Assembly (NCBI GenBank): GCA_023819375.1
Contig: JAMWDI010000001.1
Span: forward strand, 1-64,000
Source of the DNA: Candidatus Omnitrophota bacterium
GTDB lineage: Bacteria; Ratteibacteria; UBA8468; B48-G9; JAFGKM01
Reading direction: 5' to 3'
Length of the DNA stretch: 64,000 bases
Positions 44,049 through 52,664 of the stretch are shown piece by piece (the stretch's first letter is position 1; each line of letters starts with the position of its first letter). The notes beneath the pieces are model-generated. The model ran no database searches, was not told the DNA's origin, and saw only the letters and a program-made list of their open reading frames with translations. The position numbers and the translations under genes are program-made.

Positions 44049-45099
44049 TTTTCTTAAATAAATCTAATATAAAATTTTCAATTACTTCCTTTTCAGTAAT
44101 ATCTATTTTTTTTAAATTTTCCCTAATTTCTTGACTTTTTTTAACAAATTCTTCAAATAAAAAAATGAAATTTTTATCATTTATTTTTCTTTCTTCAACC
44201 ATAAATGCACAACCAATTTTACAAAGATATTCTGCATTTTTTTTCTGATGATTTCCTGCATAGGGATAGGGAATTAAAAAAGCAGGTATTTTTTTCATCG
44301 TCAATTCTGCAATTGTCCCTGCCCCTGCTCTACTTATGACATAATCTGCTACTGCATATAATTTATTCATTTCATAAAAAAAATTATAAACTTTCCCTGA
44401 TAAATTCTTCTCAATAATTACTTTTTCTACAGATTCTTTCTCTTTACCTGCAATAAGAATTATCTGAAAATTTTTTGCTTTAAAATATTCAAGATGATTA
44501 ACAACAATATTATTCAAAAACCTTGCTCCCTGGCTTCCTCCAATAATAAGAACTGTTTCTTTTTTTTCTAAACCTAAATCTTTTAATATTTCCTCTTTTG
44601 AATAAGTTTTATAAAAATCAGATATCAGAGGAAATCCTGTTATAATACACTTCTTTTTGGGAAGTTTTTCATAATTTGGAAATGAAAGAAAAATAAAATT
44701 TACAAAAGGAGCCAAAAATCTTGTTGTTTTACTTGGGATATAATTCTGTTCATGTATTATAATTTTTTTGTTTAAAATTTTTGCTCCAAGAATAAAGGGA
44801 ATACAAACATAACTTCCGGTTCCAATTACAAGTGAAGGTTTTTCCCTCCGAAACAATTGAACAGAAAATATTACAAGATAAAATACCCTAAAAACTGATA
44901 AAAAAAAATTTTTCTTATTTACTTTTACAGATGGAATAATTTTGTAATCAAATTTTTTATTTTTTAAAATTTTCAAAATAAATTCTCTTTGAGGAATAAA
45001 AAATTTTACTTTAAAATGATTTTTCAATCTTTCTCCTATAGCAAGTCCAGGAAAAAAATGTCCCCCTGTTGGTCCTGTAATGATAATAATTTTTTCCAT
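44029..45099 (-). CDS. murG: UDP-GlcNAc:lipid II precursor transferase
   Basis: 356 aa glycosyltransferase of family 28. N-terminal TGPTGGHFFPGLAIGERL with the G loop, PSLVIGTGSYVCIPFILGA, HEQNYIPSKTTRFLAPF; C-terminal TVLIIGGSQGARFLNNIVV, YAVADYVISRAGAGTIAELT and IPYPYAGNHQKKNAEYL. Makes lipid II at the inner face of the membrane. The -10 box TAAAAT (45106-45111) ends 6 nt before the ATG, so a leaderless transcript is likely. The box overlaps the TATTAT box of the divergent gene. Confidence 0.96.
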   Translation of the reverse strand: MEKIIIITGPTGGHFFPGLAIGERLKNHFKVKFFIPQREFILKILKNKKFDYKIIPSVKVNKKNFFLSVFRVFYLVIFSVQLFRREKPSLVIGTGSYVCIPFILGAKILNKKIIIHEQNYIPSKTTRFLAPFVNFIFLSFPNYEKLPKKKCIITGFPLISDFYKTYSKEEILKDLGLEKKETVLIIGGSQGARFLNNIVVNHLEYFKAKNFQIILIAGKEKESVEKVIIEKNLSGKVYNFFYEMNKLYAVADYVISRAGAGTIAELTMKKIPAFLIPYPYAGNHQKKNAEYLCKIGCAFMVEERKINDKNFIFLFEEFVKKSQEIRENLKKIDITEKEVIENFILDLFKKNEKRDN

Positions 45100-45115
45100 G
45101 ATATTATTTTAACAT

Positions 45116-46108
45116 ATGGTAAAATTAATTAAAATGAAAGCAATTGGTCTTATATCAGGCGGTCTTGATAGTATTCTTGCACTTCAACTGATAAAAGAAC
45201 AAAATTTTGAAATTATTGGAGTATTTATAAAAACACCTTTTTTATCTGGTTTTGGAGAAAAAACCATAAAAAATTTAGAAAAATTATCAAAAGAAATGAA
45301 TTTTAAATTAATTGTTCTTGAAATAGATGAAAAATATATTGATATAATCAAAAAGCCTGAATTTGGTTATGGGAAAAACTTGAATCCATGTATTGATTGT
45401 CACATCTACATGCTTAAAAAGGCAAAAGAAATAATGGAAAAAGAAGATGGGCTTTTTGTTTTTACTGGTGAAGTTTTGGGACAGAGAGGAAAATCTCAAA
45501 ATTTGAATGCATTAAAAATTATAGAAGAAAAATCTTCTTTAAAAGGAAAATTATTGAGGCCTCTTACTGCTTTAAATTTAGAACCGACAGAAGTTGAAAA
45601 TAAAGGGATTATAAATAGAAATCTTTTGTTAGGAATTAAAGGAAAAAGTAGAAAATTGCAGTTATATCTTGCTCAAATAAAAGGATTAAAATATTTTGGA
45701 ACCCCTTCTGGAGGATGTCTTCTTACAGATCCAAATTTCTGCAAAAAATTAAAGGATCTACTTGATAATTATAAAGAAATAAGTTTAAAAGATTGCTTTC
45801 TTCTCCAATTGGGAAGACATTTTAGAATTTCTCCATACACAAAGTTAATTATTTCAAGAAATGAAAGTGAAATAAAAAAAATGATTGATTATTGTAATGA
45901 AAATGATTATTTGATTTTTTTAGAGAAAAATCCCCAAATAATTGGAATAATAAAGGGGAAAATAGAGGATATTGCTTTTGATATTTTGGGTGGATATATA
46001 AAAACAGAAACTGATATTATAAAAATTAGGGATATAAATGGAAATTTAATAGAAAGTAGGATTATAAGAAAGACAAATAAAATTGACTATTGTAGATTTT
46101 TGATATGA
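45116..46108 (+). CDS. PP-loop tRNA thiolase-like protein (MnmA/ThiI-related)
   Basis: 330 aa (or 324 from an ATG at 45134). The ATP pyrophosphatase P-loop is LISGGLDSILAL. NPCIDCHIYMLKKAKEI and GTPSGGCLLTDPNFCKKL hold cysteines like the catalytic pair of thiouridylases. FTGEVLGQRGKSQNLNAL is the adenylation region. The C-terminal DUF814-like part (LLQLGRHFRISPYTKLIISR) differs from MnmA. Likely thiolates a tRNA nucleoside or handles another sulfur-transfer reaction. Overlaps UPF0280 by 4 bp. Confidence 0.8.
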   Translation: MVKLIKMKAIGLISGGLDSILALQLIKEQNFEIIGVFIKTPFLSGFGEKTIKNLEKLSKEMNFKLIVLEIDEKYIDIIKKPEFGYGKNLNPCIDCHIYMLKKAKEIMEKEDGLFVFTGEVLGQRGKSQNLNALKIIEEKSSLKGKLLRPLTALNLEPTEVENKGIINRNLLLGIKGKSRKLQLYLAQIKGLKYFGTPSGGCLLTDPNFCKKLKDLLDNYKEISLKDCFLLQLGRHFRISPYTKLIISRNESEIKKMIDYCNENDYLIFLEKNPQIIGIIKGKIEDIAFDILGGYIKTETDIIKIRDINGNLIESRIIRKTNKIDYCRFLI

Positions 46109-46839
46109 GCAAGCAATTTAATCCTAAAGAAAGATTTTATAGAAGTTTAATTAAAGGAAAGGATTTTTTTAAGTATGAAATAAAAGTAGAGGAAACAGAC
46201 ATTCTTGTAATCTCCAAAAAAAATTTGAAAGAAGAGATTAAAAAAGAAATTATAGAACAAAGAGAAATATTAAAAAATTATATAAAAGAAAATCCTGAAT
46301 TTCTCTATTCTTTTTCACCTATTATTGTTTGTAATGGTGAAGAAATAATTAAATTGATGTCAGAAAGTTCTATTTTAACAAAAACCGGTCCCATGGCTTC
46401 TGTTGCAGGAGCAATAGCAGAAATCATTGGTAAAAAATTCATGAAAATTTCTGATGAAATAATTATTGAAAATGGTGGTGATATATTTGCTAAAATGAAT
46501 AGAGAATTTATAACAGGGATATATGCTGGAAGTTCTCCATTTTCTATGAAAATAGGATTAAAACTTAAAAAAAGAGAAAAACCCTATGGTATTGCAACTT
46601 CAAGTGGAAAAATCGGGCACTCTATAAGTTTTGGGGATGCGGATGCGGTTGTAGTAGTTTCCCCTTCTGCAGCATTTTCTGACGGTTCTGCAACCTATTT
46701 TGGGAATTTAGTAAAAGAGAGAATAGACAAAGATTTAATAACTTCTGAATTAAAAAATTTTCCTTTTATTGAGGGAATCGTTATCATTAGAGGAAAAGAA
46801 ATTTTTTTATGGGGCGATATAGAAATTGTCTCAATTTAA
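46105..46839 (+). CDS. UPF0280 family protein (ApbE-like fold)
   Basis: 244 aa. The family signature is clear: LTKTGPMASVAGAIAEIIGK, IIENGGDIFAKM, YGIATSSGKIGHSISFGDAD and VVSPSAAFSDGSATYFGN. UPF0280 proteins are related to the flavin transferase ApbE; ENGGD and the SGKIGHS region recall its metal and FAD site. A flavinylation role would suit the RnfD and RnfG FMN sites, but these are 10 kb away and this is inference. Convergent with the transporter gene, one base apart. Confidence 0.88.
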   Translation: MSKQFNPKERFYRSLIKGKDFFKYEIKVEETDILVISKKNLKEEIKKEIIEQREILKNYIKENPEFLYSFSPIIVCNGEEIIKLMSESSILTKTGPMASVAGAIAEIIGKKFMKISDEIIIENGGDIFAKMNREFITGIYAGSSPFSMKIGLKLKKREKPYGIATSSGKIGHSISFGDADAVVVVSPSAAFSDGSATYFGNLVKERIDKDLITSELKNFPFIEGIVIIRGKEIFLWGDIEIVSI

Positions 46840-46840
46840 A

Positions 46841-48145
46841 TTAATAATATCCTATAGAAAATTTTAAAATAATAAAGAAATAACTTATAGAAACTGCAAC
46901 TAAATTTGGAAAAAACATTGTTTTAATCCATCTTTTCCATCCTATTTTAATACCTTGTGTTTCAAGAAAACCGTAGGCAACAACATTCGCACTTGCTCCA
47001 ATTGGTGTAAAATTGCCTCCCATATCAAGACCCAAACTGGATGTCCATATAAGTATTGTAAATCTATAAGGAATAAATTTTAAAATATGTTTAATAAGAT
47101 ATCCAATAGTCATTGCTTCAGGAACATTATCAATAAAAGCACTTGTAGAAACAGAAAACCAAAACAAAATGGAGTTCATCTTATATCCATTTTGCGAAAA
47201 ATTTTTAAGATGAAAAGCAAAATTTTTTATCACTTCTGTTTTTTCAAGCGAACCAACAACTGCAAAAAGTGAAATGAAAAACAAAAGTGTTTCAATATCT
47301 ATTTCTTTCAAAATATTTTTTAATTTTTCGTGCGAACCTCTCAAAGAGAGAATGATAATTGCTGGTAAAATACTACAAATTCCAATATTTAATGGGAAAT
47401 ATCTTTTAATAAAATCTCTAAAAATTAAAAGAAAAACAACTCCAAAAAGTCCATAGAGCCCATATTTTGCAAGTGTTTTATCTTCAATAGCCTCTTCAGG
47501 CATTATATCTTCAAATTTTTTCTTGTCTATTCTCTTTCTACTTTCAATAAGTTCTTTTTTGTTCATCATATAAAAAATAGAAATTGCACATAATCCAGAA
47601 ATTAGTCCTATTAAATAGTTATGAATGAAAAAATCTGTAAATCCTAACTTAAACATTGAACCTAAAATTACATTTGGAGGATCTCCCATTAAGGTTCCTG
47701 CCCCCCCAATATTTGCAAGACATACTTCAGCAATTATTAAAGGTATGTAATTAATTCTTATTATCCTACATAATGTATAGGTTAATGGTGTCAGAAATGT
47801 TAAAACTGTTATTGAATCAATAAAACCAGATAAAAACCATGAAAGTAAAGGGAAAAATAAAAAAATTTTGACAGGGTCATAGTTAAATTTTTTGATAATT
47901 TTTAAAGATAAATAATTAAAAAAGCCAGAAATTTCAATTATTTTTACAACAATAAAAATACCAAAAAGAAAGGAAATTGTATCCCAGTCAATATAACTTG
48001 GAATTTCATTAAAATCATAAACTTTAAACAAAATTAATAAAAGCACACTTGCAAGAGAAACATAAACTTTTGGTGTCTTTTCAATTGCTATAAAAAAATA
48101 AGTTCCAATAAAAATAATTAAACTTATTATTGCTTTGATATTCAT
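46841..48145 (-). CDS. ArsB/NhaD-type (ion transporter superfamily) membrane transporter
   Basis: 434 aa from the ATG at 48145 (an in-frame TTG 12 nt upstream overlaps the CBS gene). About eleven membrane segments. Inverted-repeat landmarks: GGAGTLMGDPPNVILGSMFK in the first half and LGLDMGGNFTPIGASANVVA in the second, as in NhaD Na+/H+ antiporters and ArsB/SLC13 relatives. Fits a Na+/H+ or anion transporter; motif alone does not decide. Placed just after a CBS-pair protein, which may regulate it. Confidence 0.82.
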   Translation of the reverse strand: MNIKAIISLIIFIGTYFFIAIEKTPKVYVSLASVLLLILFKVYDFNEIPSYIDWDTISFLFGIFIVVKIIEISGFFNYLSLKIIKKFNYDPVKIFLFFPLLSWFLSGFIDSITVLTFLTPLTYTLCRIIRINYIPLIIAEVCLANIGGAGTLMGDPPNVILGSMFKLGFTDFFIHNYLIGLISGLCAISIFYMMNKKELIESRKRIDKKKFEDIMPEEAIEDKTLAKYGLYGLFGVVFLLIFRDFIKRYFPLNIGICSILPAIIILSLRGSHEKLKNILKEIDIETLLFFISLFAVVGSLEKTEVIKNFAFHLKNFSQNGYKMNSILFWFSVSTSAFIDNVPEAMTIGYLIKHILKFIPYRFTILIWTSSLGLDMGGNFTPIGASANVVAYGFLETQGIKIGWKRWIKTMFFPNLVAVSISYFFIILKFSIGYY

Positions 48146-48146
48146 T

Positions 48147-48602
48147 TCAGCATCCAAATGATCTTAAAATTCTATTTCTAGTTATAAATCCTACTGCTTC
48201 ACCTTTTTCATTTATAACAACAAGACGATTTATTTTATATTTTCTCATTAAAACAAGTGCTTTCATAACAGACGCATTTTCATCAATTGCTATTACATTT
48301 TTATTCATAACATCTTCAGCAACCAGTAAAGAACTTACACATTCTATTGTAGTTATAATTTCTGAAAATGCATCTGCAAAAAATGGAAATTTTTCAAGTA
48401 ATTCTACATCTTTTTTTGACAAAATCAAGTTTTCAAGGATATCTTCAATACTGACAATTCCAACTAAAATACCATTTTCATCTACAACAGGAATAATATT
48501 ATAATGAGTTGTTGAAAAAATTCTAAAAATTTCTCTCATTGGCGTATTTTTATTTATAATAGGGATTTCTTTATCCATAAAATCTTTGACCTTTTTCATC
48601 AC
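48147..48602 (-). CDS. CBS-domain pair protein
   Basis: 151 aa with two CBS domains: about 5-65 (TPMREIFRIFSTTHYNIIPV, GILVGIVSIEDIL) and about 90-151 (VAEDVMNKNVIAIDENASVM, KINRLVVINEKGEAVGFITR). CBS pairs bind adenine nucleotides and control a partner protein. Its TGA is separated by one base from the ATG of the transporter, which suggests it regulates that protein. Confidence 0.85.
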   Translation of the reverse strand: MMKKVKDFMDKEIPIINKNTPMREIFRIFSTTHYNIIPVVDENGILVGIVSIEDILENLILSKKDVELLEKFPFFADAFSEIITTIECVSSLLVAEDVMNKNVIAIDENASVMKALVLMRKYKINRLVVINEKGEAVGFITRNRILRSFGC

Positions 48603-48643
48603 TTTTCCTTTTTTGAGATTTAGTATATAATATAAAAATTAAG

Positions 48644-48671
48644 TTGACAATAAATTTTTTTTTATTAAAAT
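48644..48671 (+). promoter_or_regulatory. Promoter of rpsB-tsf operon
   Basis: TTGACA (48644-48649), 16 bp, TAAAAT (48666-48671). rpsB starts at 48696 with AAGGGAG ahead of it, so this message has a short leader with a ribosome site. Confidence 0.6.
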
Positions 48672-48695
48672 TTTATTTCATTAAAAGGGAGAAAA

Positions 48696-49433
48696 ATGGA
48701 AATAACTGTAAAAGAATTGCTGGAAGCAGGTGTTTATTTTGGACATCCAAAGAGACAGTTTGATCCAAGAATAAAACCCTATCTTTATGGGAAAAGACAG
48801 GGAATTTATATTATTGACATAGAAAAAACAATTGAAAAAATAAAGGAAAGCGGAGAATTTTTAAAAAAAGTTGCTTCTCAAGGGAAAAAAATTCTTTTTA
48901 TTGGAACAAAAAAACAAGCACAATCTCCGGTTAAAGAAATTGCGGAGAAATGTAAAATGCCTTATGTGAATTACAGGTGGATTGGAGGAACCTTAACAAA
49001 TTTTAAAGAGATAAGGAAAAGAATAGAAAGATTAGAAGAAATAGAAAAACTTGAAGAATCTGGAAAATTAAATCTTTATACTAAAAAAGAAATTCTCTTG
49101 ATTCAGAAAGAAAAAGAAGAACTGAAAAAAAAGTTTGAAGGAATACGTGAAATGACAGATTATCCTGGTGCTCTTGTAGTTGTAGATGTTAAGAGAGAAA
49201 TAAATGCAATAAAAGAAGCCAAAAAAGTTAAAATACCTGTTGTCGGAATAGTTGATACAAATGGAAATCCAGAACTTGTTGATTTTCCGATTCCTGCAAA
49301 TGATGATGGTTTAAAATCAATCTATACAGTGCTATCTAAACTTGCTGATTATATCATTGAAGGAATGAAAGAATTTCGGTTTATAATTGAAAATGTCGAA
49401 GAAGAAAAAATACAAAAATCGGAGGAAAAATGA
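48696..49433 (+). CDS. rpsB: 30S ribosomal protein S2
   Basis: 245 aa. LLEAGVYFGHPKRQFDPRIK, YIIDIEKTIEKI, ILFIGTKKQAQSPVKEIA, VNYRWIGGTLTNFKEI, DYPGALVVVDVKREINAIKE and GIVDTNGNPELVDFPIPAND are the standard landmarks. The usual RHEKR-like GVR-M strand reads FEGIREMTDYPGAL. Overlaps tsf by 4 bp, the usual pairing. Confidence 0.97.
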   Translation: MEITVKELLEAGVYFGHPKRQFDPRIKPYLYGKRQGIYIIDIEKTIEKIKESGEFLKKVASQGKKILFIGTKKQAQSPVKEIAEKCKMPYVNYRWIGGTLTNFKEIRKRIERLEEIEKLEESGKLNLYTKKEILLIQKEKEELKKKFEGIREMTDYPGALVVVDVKREINAIKEAKKVKIPVVGIVDTNGNPELVDFPIPANDDGLKSIYTVLSKLADYIIEGMKEFRFIIENVEEEKIQKSEEK

Positions 49434-50017
49434 AAATAGATGCTTCTAAAATAAAAGAACTTAGAGAAAAAACAGGATTAAGTGTTATAGAATGCAAAAA
49501 TGCTCTTGAAGAAGCAAATGGAGATATAAACAAAGCAATAGAGATACTCAAAAAAAGAGGTCTTGAAATTTCAGAAAAAAAATCAAGTAAAGAAGTAAAA
49601 GAAGGTTTAATTGGTTCTTATGTTCATACAAATGGCAAAGTAGGAGTATTAATAGAAGTAAATTGTGAAACTGATTTTGTTGCAAAAAACAGTGAATTTG
49701 AAGAACTTGTTAAAAATTTATGTTTACAAATAGCAGCAATGAAACCAACATGGATAGATGTTGATTCAATTCCAGAAGAAATTTTGAAAGAAAAAATTGA
49801 AGAAATCAAAAGTCAATATAAAGATAAACCTCAAAACGTCTTAGAAAAAATTATTGAAGGTAAATTGGAAGATTTTTATAAAGAAAAGGTCCTTTTAAAA
49901 CAATCATTTATTAAGGATGAACAAATTACAATTGAAGAGTATATAAAATCAAAGATAGCAAAATTCGGAGAGAATATAAAAGTAAAAAGATTTGTAAGAT
50001 TTGAAATTGGTGAGTAA
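49430..50017 (+). CDS. tsf: Elongation factor Ts
   Basis: 195 aa, the short form known from Thermus and similar. The UBA-like domain (KELREKTGLSVIECKNALEE, AIEILKKRGLEISEKK) is followed by the EF-Tu contact TNGKVGVLIEVNCETDFVAK. Only one dimerisation repeat, with VLLKQSFIKDEQITIEEYI. Exchanges GDP on EF-Tu. Confidence 0.96.
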   Translation: MKIDASKIKELREKTGLSVIECKNALEEANGDINKAIEILKKRGLEISEKKSSKEVKEGLIGSYVHTNGKVGVLIEVNCETDFVAKNSEFEELVKNLCLQIAAMKPTWIDVDSIPEEILKEKIEEIKSQYKDKPQNVLEKIIEGKLEDFYKEKVLLKQSFIKDEQITIEEYIKSKIAKFGENIKVKRFVRFEIGE

Positions 50018-50044
50018 AATATAAAAATTAAGAGGAGGTAAAAT

Positions 50045-50332
50045 ATGGAATTTGAAGTTGGATATATGTTATCTTTAATAATAGTTGGTTTAAGTTTTCT
50101 TGGTTTTTTTCTTTCTATGATGATTGATGAAGTTAACAGAAAAAAAGCAGTGGTTATTTTTATTCTTTCTTTAATCCTATTTGGGCTTGGTGTTTATTAC
50201 TACTATGTGGTTGGATTATGGCAAAAAGAAAGTGGAGGCCCCTCGGTAAATAAACTTAATTATTATCTTCACGTTTATAGACCTGAAAATCAAACTGAAA
50301 TACCTGTTTTACCATTTCAAATGGAAAAATAA
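50045..50332 (+). CDS. Small membrane protein, unknown
   Basis: 95 aa with two hydrophobic segments: about 6-26 (GYMLSLIIVGLSFLGFFLSM) and about 35-54 (AVVIFILSLILFGLGVYYYY), then a 40-residue tail ending in VLPFQMEK. A GAGGTA site is 6 nt upstream of the ATG. No family recognised. Probably in the rpsB-tsf operon. Confidence 0.65.
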   Translation: MEFEVGYMLSLIIVGLSFLGFFLSMMIDEVNRKKAVVIFILSLILFGLGVYYYYVVGLWQKESGGPSVNKLNYYLHVYRPENQTEIPVLPFQMEK

Positions 50333-50352
50333 ATTTTTTAAAAAACTGTTAA

Positions 50353-52182
50353 ATGAAAAGTTTAATTTTTTTGTTTTTAATTTATTCTTTATTTTGTTTC
50401 CCTATAGAAAACGAAACAGTTTATTTATTAGATTTTGCCTCTGTAAAAGTTCATTTAAATTACACAACTGAAACACTTGTTCATCAAAAAATAAGAATAG
50501 GAGATGAAAAAGGAAAAAAATTCTCTCATCTTAGAATAGCCTTCAACTCAGAGAGAGAAAAAATAGAATTTATTGAGGGATACACTATTCTACCAAATGG
50601 AAAAAGAATTACCATTACACAAAAAGACATAAAAATTGTTACACCTGCTGAACTCACTAAATATTCCTCTCTTTATCCTGGATATAAAGTAATGAGTATA
50701 GATTTTCCAGGGGTTGAAATTGGAAGCATAATTGAATATAAGTATAAAATTTTTACATATAAGCCACTTATTGAAAACCACTTCTGGGATGGTTTTTATT
50801 TCCAATCCACTGAACCATTTCTTATTTCACGTTATGAGTTAACAGTGCCCAAAAAGTTTAAAATCAAAATTTATCAAAAAGATGTTGAATTGAAGGAAAG
50901 AAAAGAAAAGTTTGGAAGTATAAAATATATTTGGGAAAAGAAAAATGTTCCTGGATTAATTGAAGAAATTTTTATGCCATCTATAAAAGAAATTGTTCCT
51001 AAGATCTATGTCTCAACTTTCCAATCCTGGGAAGAAATTGGAAAATGGTTTTATGAAATTTCTAAAAGTGAGGGGAAAGAAAAAATTTTAGAGGAAGTTG
51101 TGGATGAACTTATAAAAGGTAAAAAAAACAATGAAGAAAAGATAATCTCATTATATAATTATGTCTGTTCCAATATAAGATATGTAGGCCTTGAGATTGG
51201 AATATATGGATATAAACCTCATCCACCACTTGAAGTTTTTAAGGCAAAATATGGAGATTGCAAAGACAAAGCAAATCTTTTAAAAAAAATGCTTGAAATT
51301 GCAGGAATTAAATCCTATCTTGCCCTTGTAAATACTGAAAGTCAAATAGAAAAAGATATTCCTTTTCCTGGACAATTTAATCATGCTATTCTTGCTATTC
51401 CAAAAGAAGATTTTTATATTTTCCTTGACCCAACAACTGAAGTAATGAAATATCCTGAAATTCCTTTTTATGAAGAAGGAAAATTGACACTTGTCTGTGG
51501 AGAAAATCCTGAAATTGTAAAAATACCAATTTCTTCTCCAGAAAAAAATATCAGAAAAAGAAATATCATTGCAAGTATGGATAAAGAAGGTAATTTAAAG
51601 GGAGAGGTAATTGTTATACCAAAAGGTATGTTTGAAGCAAGTTTGAGAAATTCCTTTAGATATTTAAAATCAATAGAAAGGGAAAGACATCTTGTAAAAG
51701 AACTAAATACATTATTACCTGGGACAAAACTTCTTTCTCTTGAAATTACTGGTCTTGAATCACTGGATAAGCAATTAATTGAAAAATATCAATTTTTTAC
51801 ATCACAATATGGCTTACAAGTCACAAACAAAATTATTTTTTCACCCGTTCTTATTGATAAATTAACAGATTTATCAATTGTTTCACTTGAAGAAAGAAAA
51901 TATCCTTTAAGATTAGGAATGAATTATATAAAAGAAGAAACAATAGAATATAAATTGCCTGAAAATATAGAAGTTGAAACTCTACCATCTTCTATTGAGA
52001 TAAATGAATCTTTTGGTAAATATTTATTGAATATACAGAAAACAAAAGATGGCTTGTTGTTAAAAAGAATTTTAGAAATAAGTAAAACAGAGATTATGCC
52101 GGAAGAATATATTAAATTTAAAGAATTTTATAAAAAAATAGCCTTTTATGATAGATTGCCAGTAATTTTACATATAAAATAA
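50353..52182 (+). CDS. Secreted DUF3857 protein with transglutaminase-like domain
   Basis: 609 aa; signal peptide (MKSLIFLFLIYSLFCF). DUF3857 sandwich at about 30-200 (SEREKIEFIEGYTILPNGKR, SIDFPGVEIGSIIEYKYKI). Transglutaminase/protease-like core at about 225-365 with the triad: Cys in KYGDCKDKANLL, His in GQFNHAIL and Asp in YIFLDPTTE. C-terminal sandwich to 609 (DUF3858-like). Such proteins are common in Bacteroidetes and relatives and probably cleave or cross-link envelope proteins; the substrate is unknown. Abuts the HU-like gene on the other strand with no gap. Confidence 0.87.
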   Translation: MKSLIFLFLIYSLFCFPIENETVYLLDFASVKVHLNYTTETLVHQKIRIGDEKGKKFSHLRIAFNSEREKIEFIEGYTILPNGKRITITQKDIKIVTPAELTKYSSLYPGYKVMSIDFPGVEIGSIIEYKYKIFTYKPLIENHFWDGFYFQSTEPFLISRYELTVPKKFKIKIYQKDVELKERKEKFGSIKYIWEKKNVPGLIEEIFMPSIKEIVPKIYVSTFQSWEEIGKWFYEISKSEGKEKILEEVVDELIKGKKNNEEKIISLYNYVCSNIRYVGLEIGIYGYKPHPPLEVFKAKYGDCKDKANLLKKMLEIAGIKSYLALVNTESQIEKDIPFPGQFNHAILAIPKEDFYIFLDPTTEVMKYPEIPFYEEGKLTLVCGENPEIVKIPISSPEKNIRKRNIIASMDKEGNLKGEVIVIPKGMFEASLRNSFRYLKSIERERHLVKELNTLLPGTKLLSLEITGLESLDKQLIEKYQFFTSQYGLQVTNKIIFSPVLIDKLTDLSIVSLEERKYPLRLGMNYIKEETIEYKLPENIEVETLPSSIEINESFGKYLLNIQKTKDGLLLKRILEISKTEIMPEEYIKFKEFYKKIAFYDRLPVILHIK

Positions 52183-52443
52183 CTATTTCAATTTTTTTGT
52201 TGGTTTAAAAACAAGTTTTAATCTTTCAGGAATTAAAACTTCTTCACCAGTTTTAGGGTTCCTTGCTTTTTTGGGTTTTACTTTTTTAAAATAAAAAACT
52301 CCAAAATTTCTCAATTCAACTCTTTCTTTATTTTCAAAACAGGAATACAAAATATTTAGAAACTCATCAACAACTCTTTTTATTATTACCCTATTTAAAC
52401 CTGTAGTTTCTACTATCTTTTCGATTATCTCTTTTTTAATCAT
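52183..52443 (-). CDS. HU/IHF-family DNA-binding protein
   Basis: 86 aa, dimeric nucleoid protein fold. The beta-arm has KKARNPKTGEEVLIPERLKL with the Pro that intercalates DNA; GLNRVIIKRVVDEFLNILYS forms the helical body and VELRNFGVFYFKK the central sheet. Closer to the IHF style (Arg-Asn-Pro, extended C-terminal Lys tail) than to typical HU. Confidence 0.9.
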   Translation of the reverse strand: MIKKEIIEKIVETTGLNRVIIKRVVDEFLNILYSCFENKERVELRNFGVFYFKKVKPKKARNPKTGEEVLIPERLKLVFKPTKKLK

Positions 52444-52463
52444 TTTAATATTAATATTTAAAA

Positions 52464-52550
52464 TGCCGGAGGAGGGATTTGAACCCTCACGGAGTTTAGA
52501 GCTCCACCGGATTTTGAGTCCGGCGCGTCTGCCAGTTCCACCACTCCGGC
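52464..52550 (-). tRNA. tRNA-Leu (CAA)
   Basis: 87 nt. Acceptor stem GCCGGAG/CTCCGGC, D-arm TGGTGGAACTGGCAG, anticodon stem CCGGA/TCCGG around CTCAAAA (anticodon CAA), variable stem GGAG/CTCC, T-arm GGTTCAAATCC, discriminator A. No CCA encoded. Confidence 0.95.
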
Positions 52551-52624
52551 CATATTATTATAAAAATTATAACATCTACTCCCATATTAGACAATATTTA
52601 TAACTATAGAAAAATTTTTATTTA

Positions 52625-52653
52625 TTGACATTAAAAGAAATAAAGGGTATGAT
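52625..52653 (+). promoter_or_regulatory. Promoter of thrC operon, nearly leaderless
   Basis: TTGACA (52625-52630), 17 bp, TATGAT (52648-52653). The ATG at 52665 is 11 nt after the -10, giving a leader of about 5 nt, and no ribosome site is visible. Confidence 0.65.
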
Positions 52654-52664
52654 TTAAATTTAAA

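Noticed and set aside
46841-48145. Considered as an arsenite pump (ArsB)
   Set aside because: No ArsR, ArsA or ArsC gene nearby; the paired GDPPN and GASAN motifs are common to the wider transporter superfamily.
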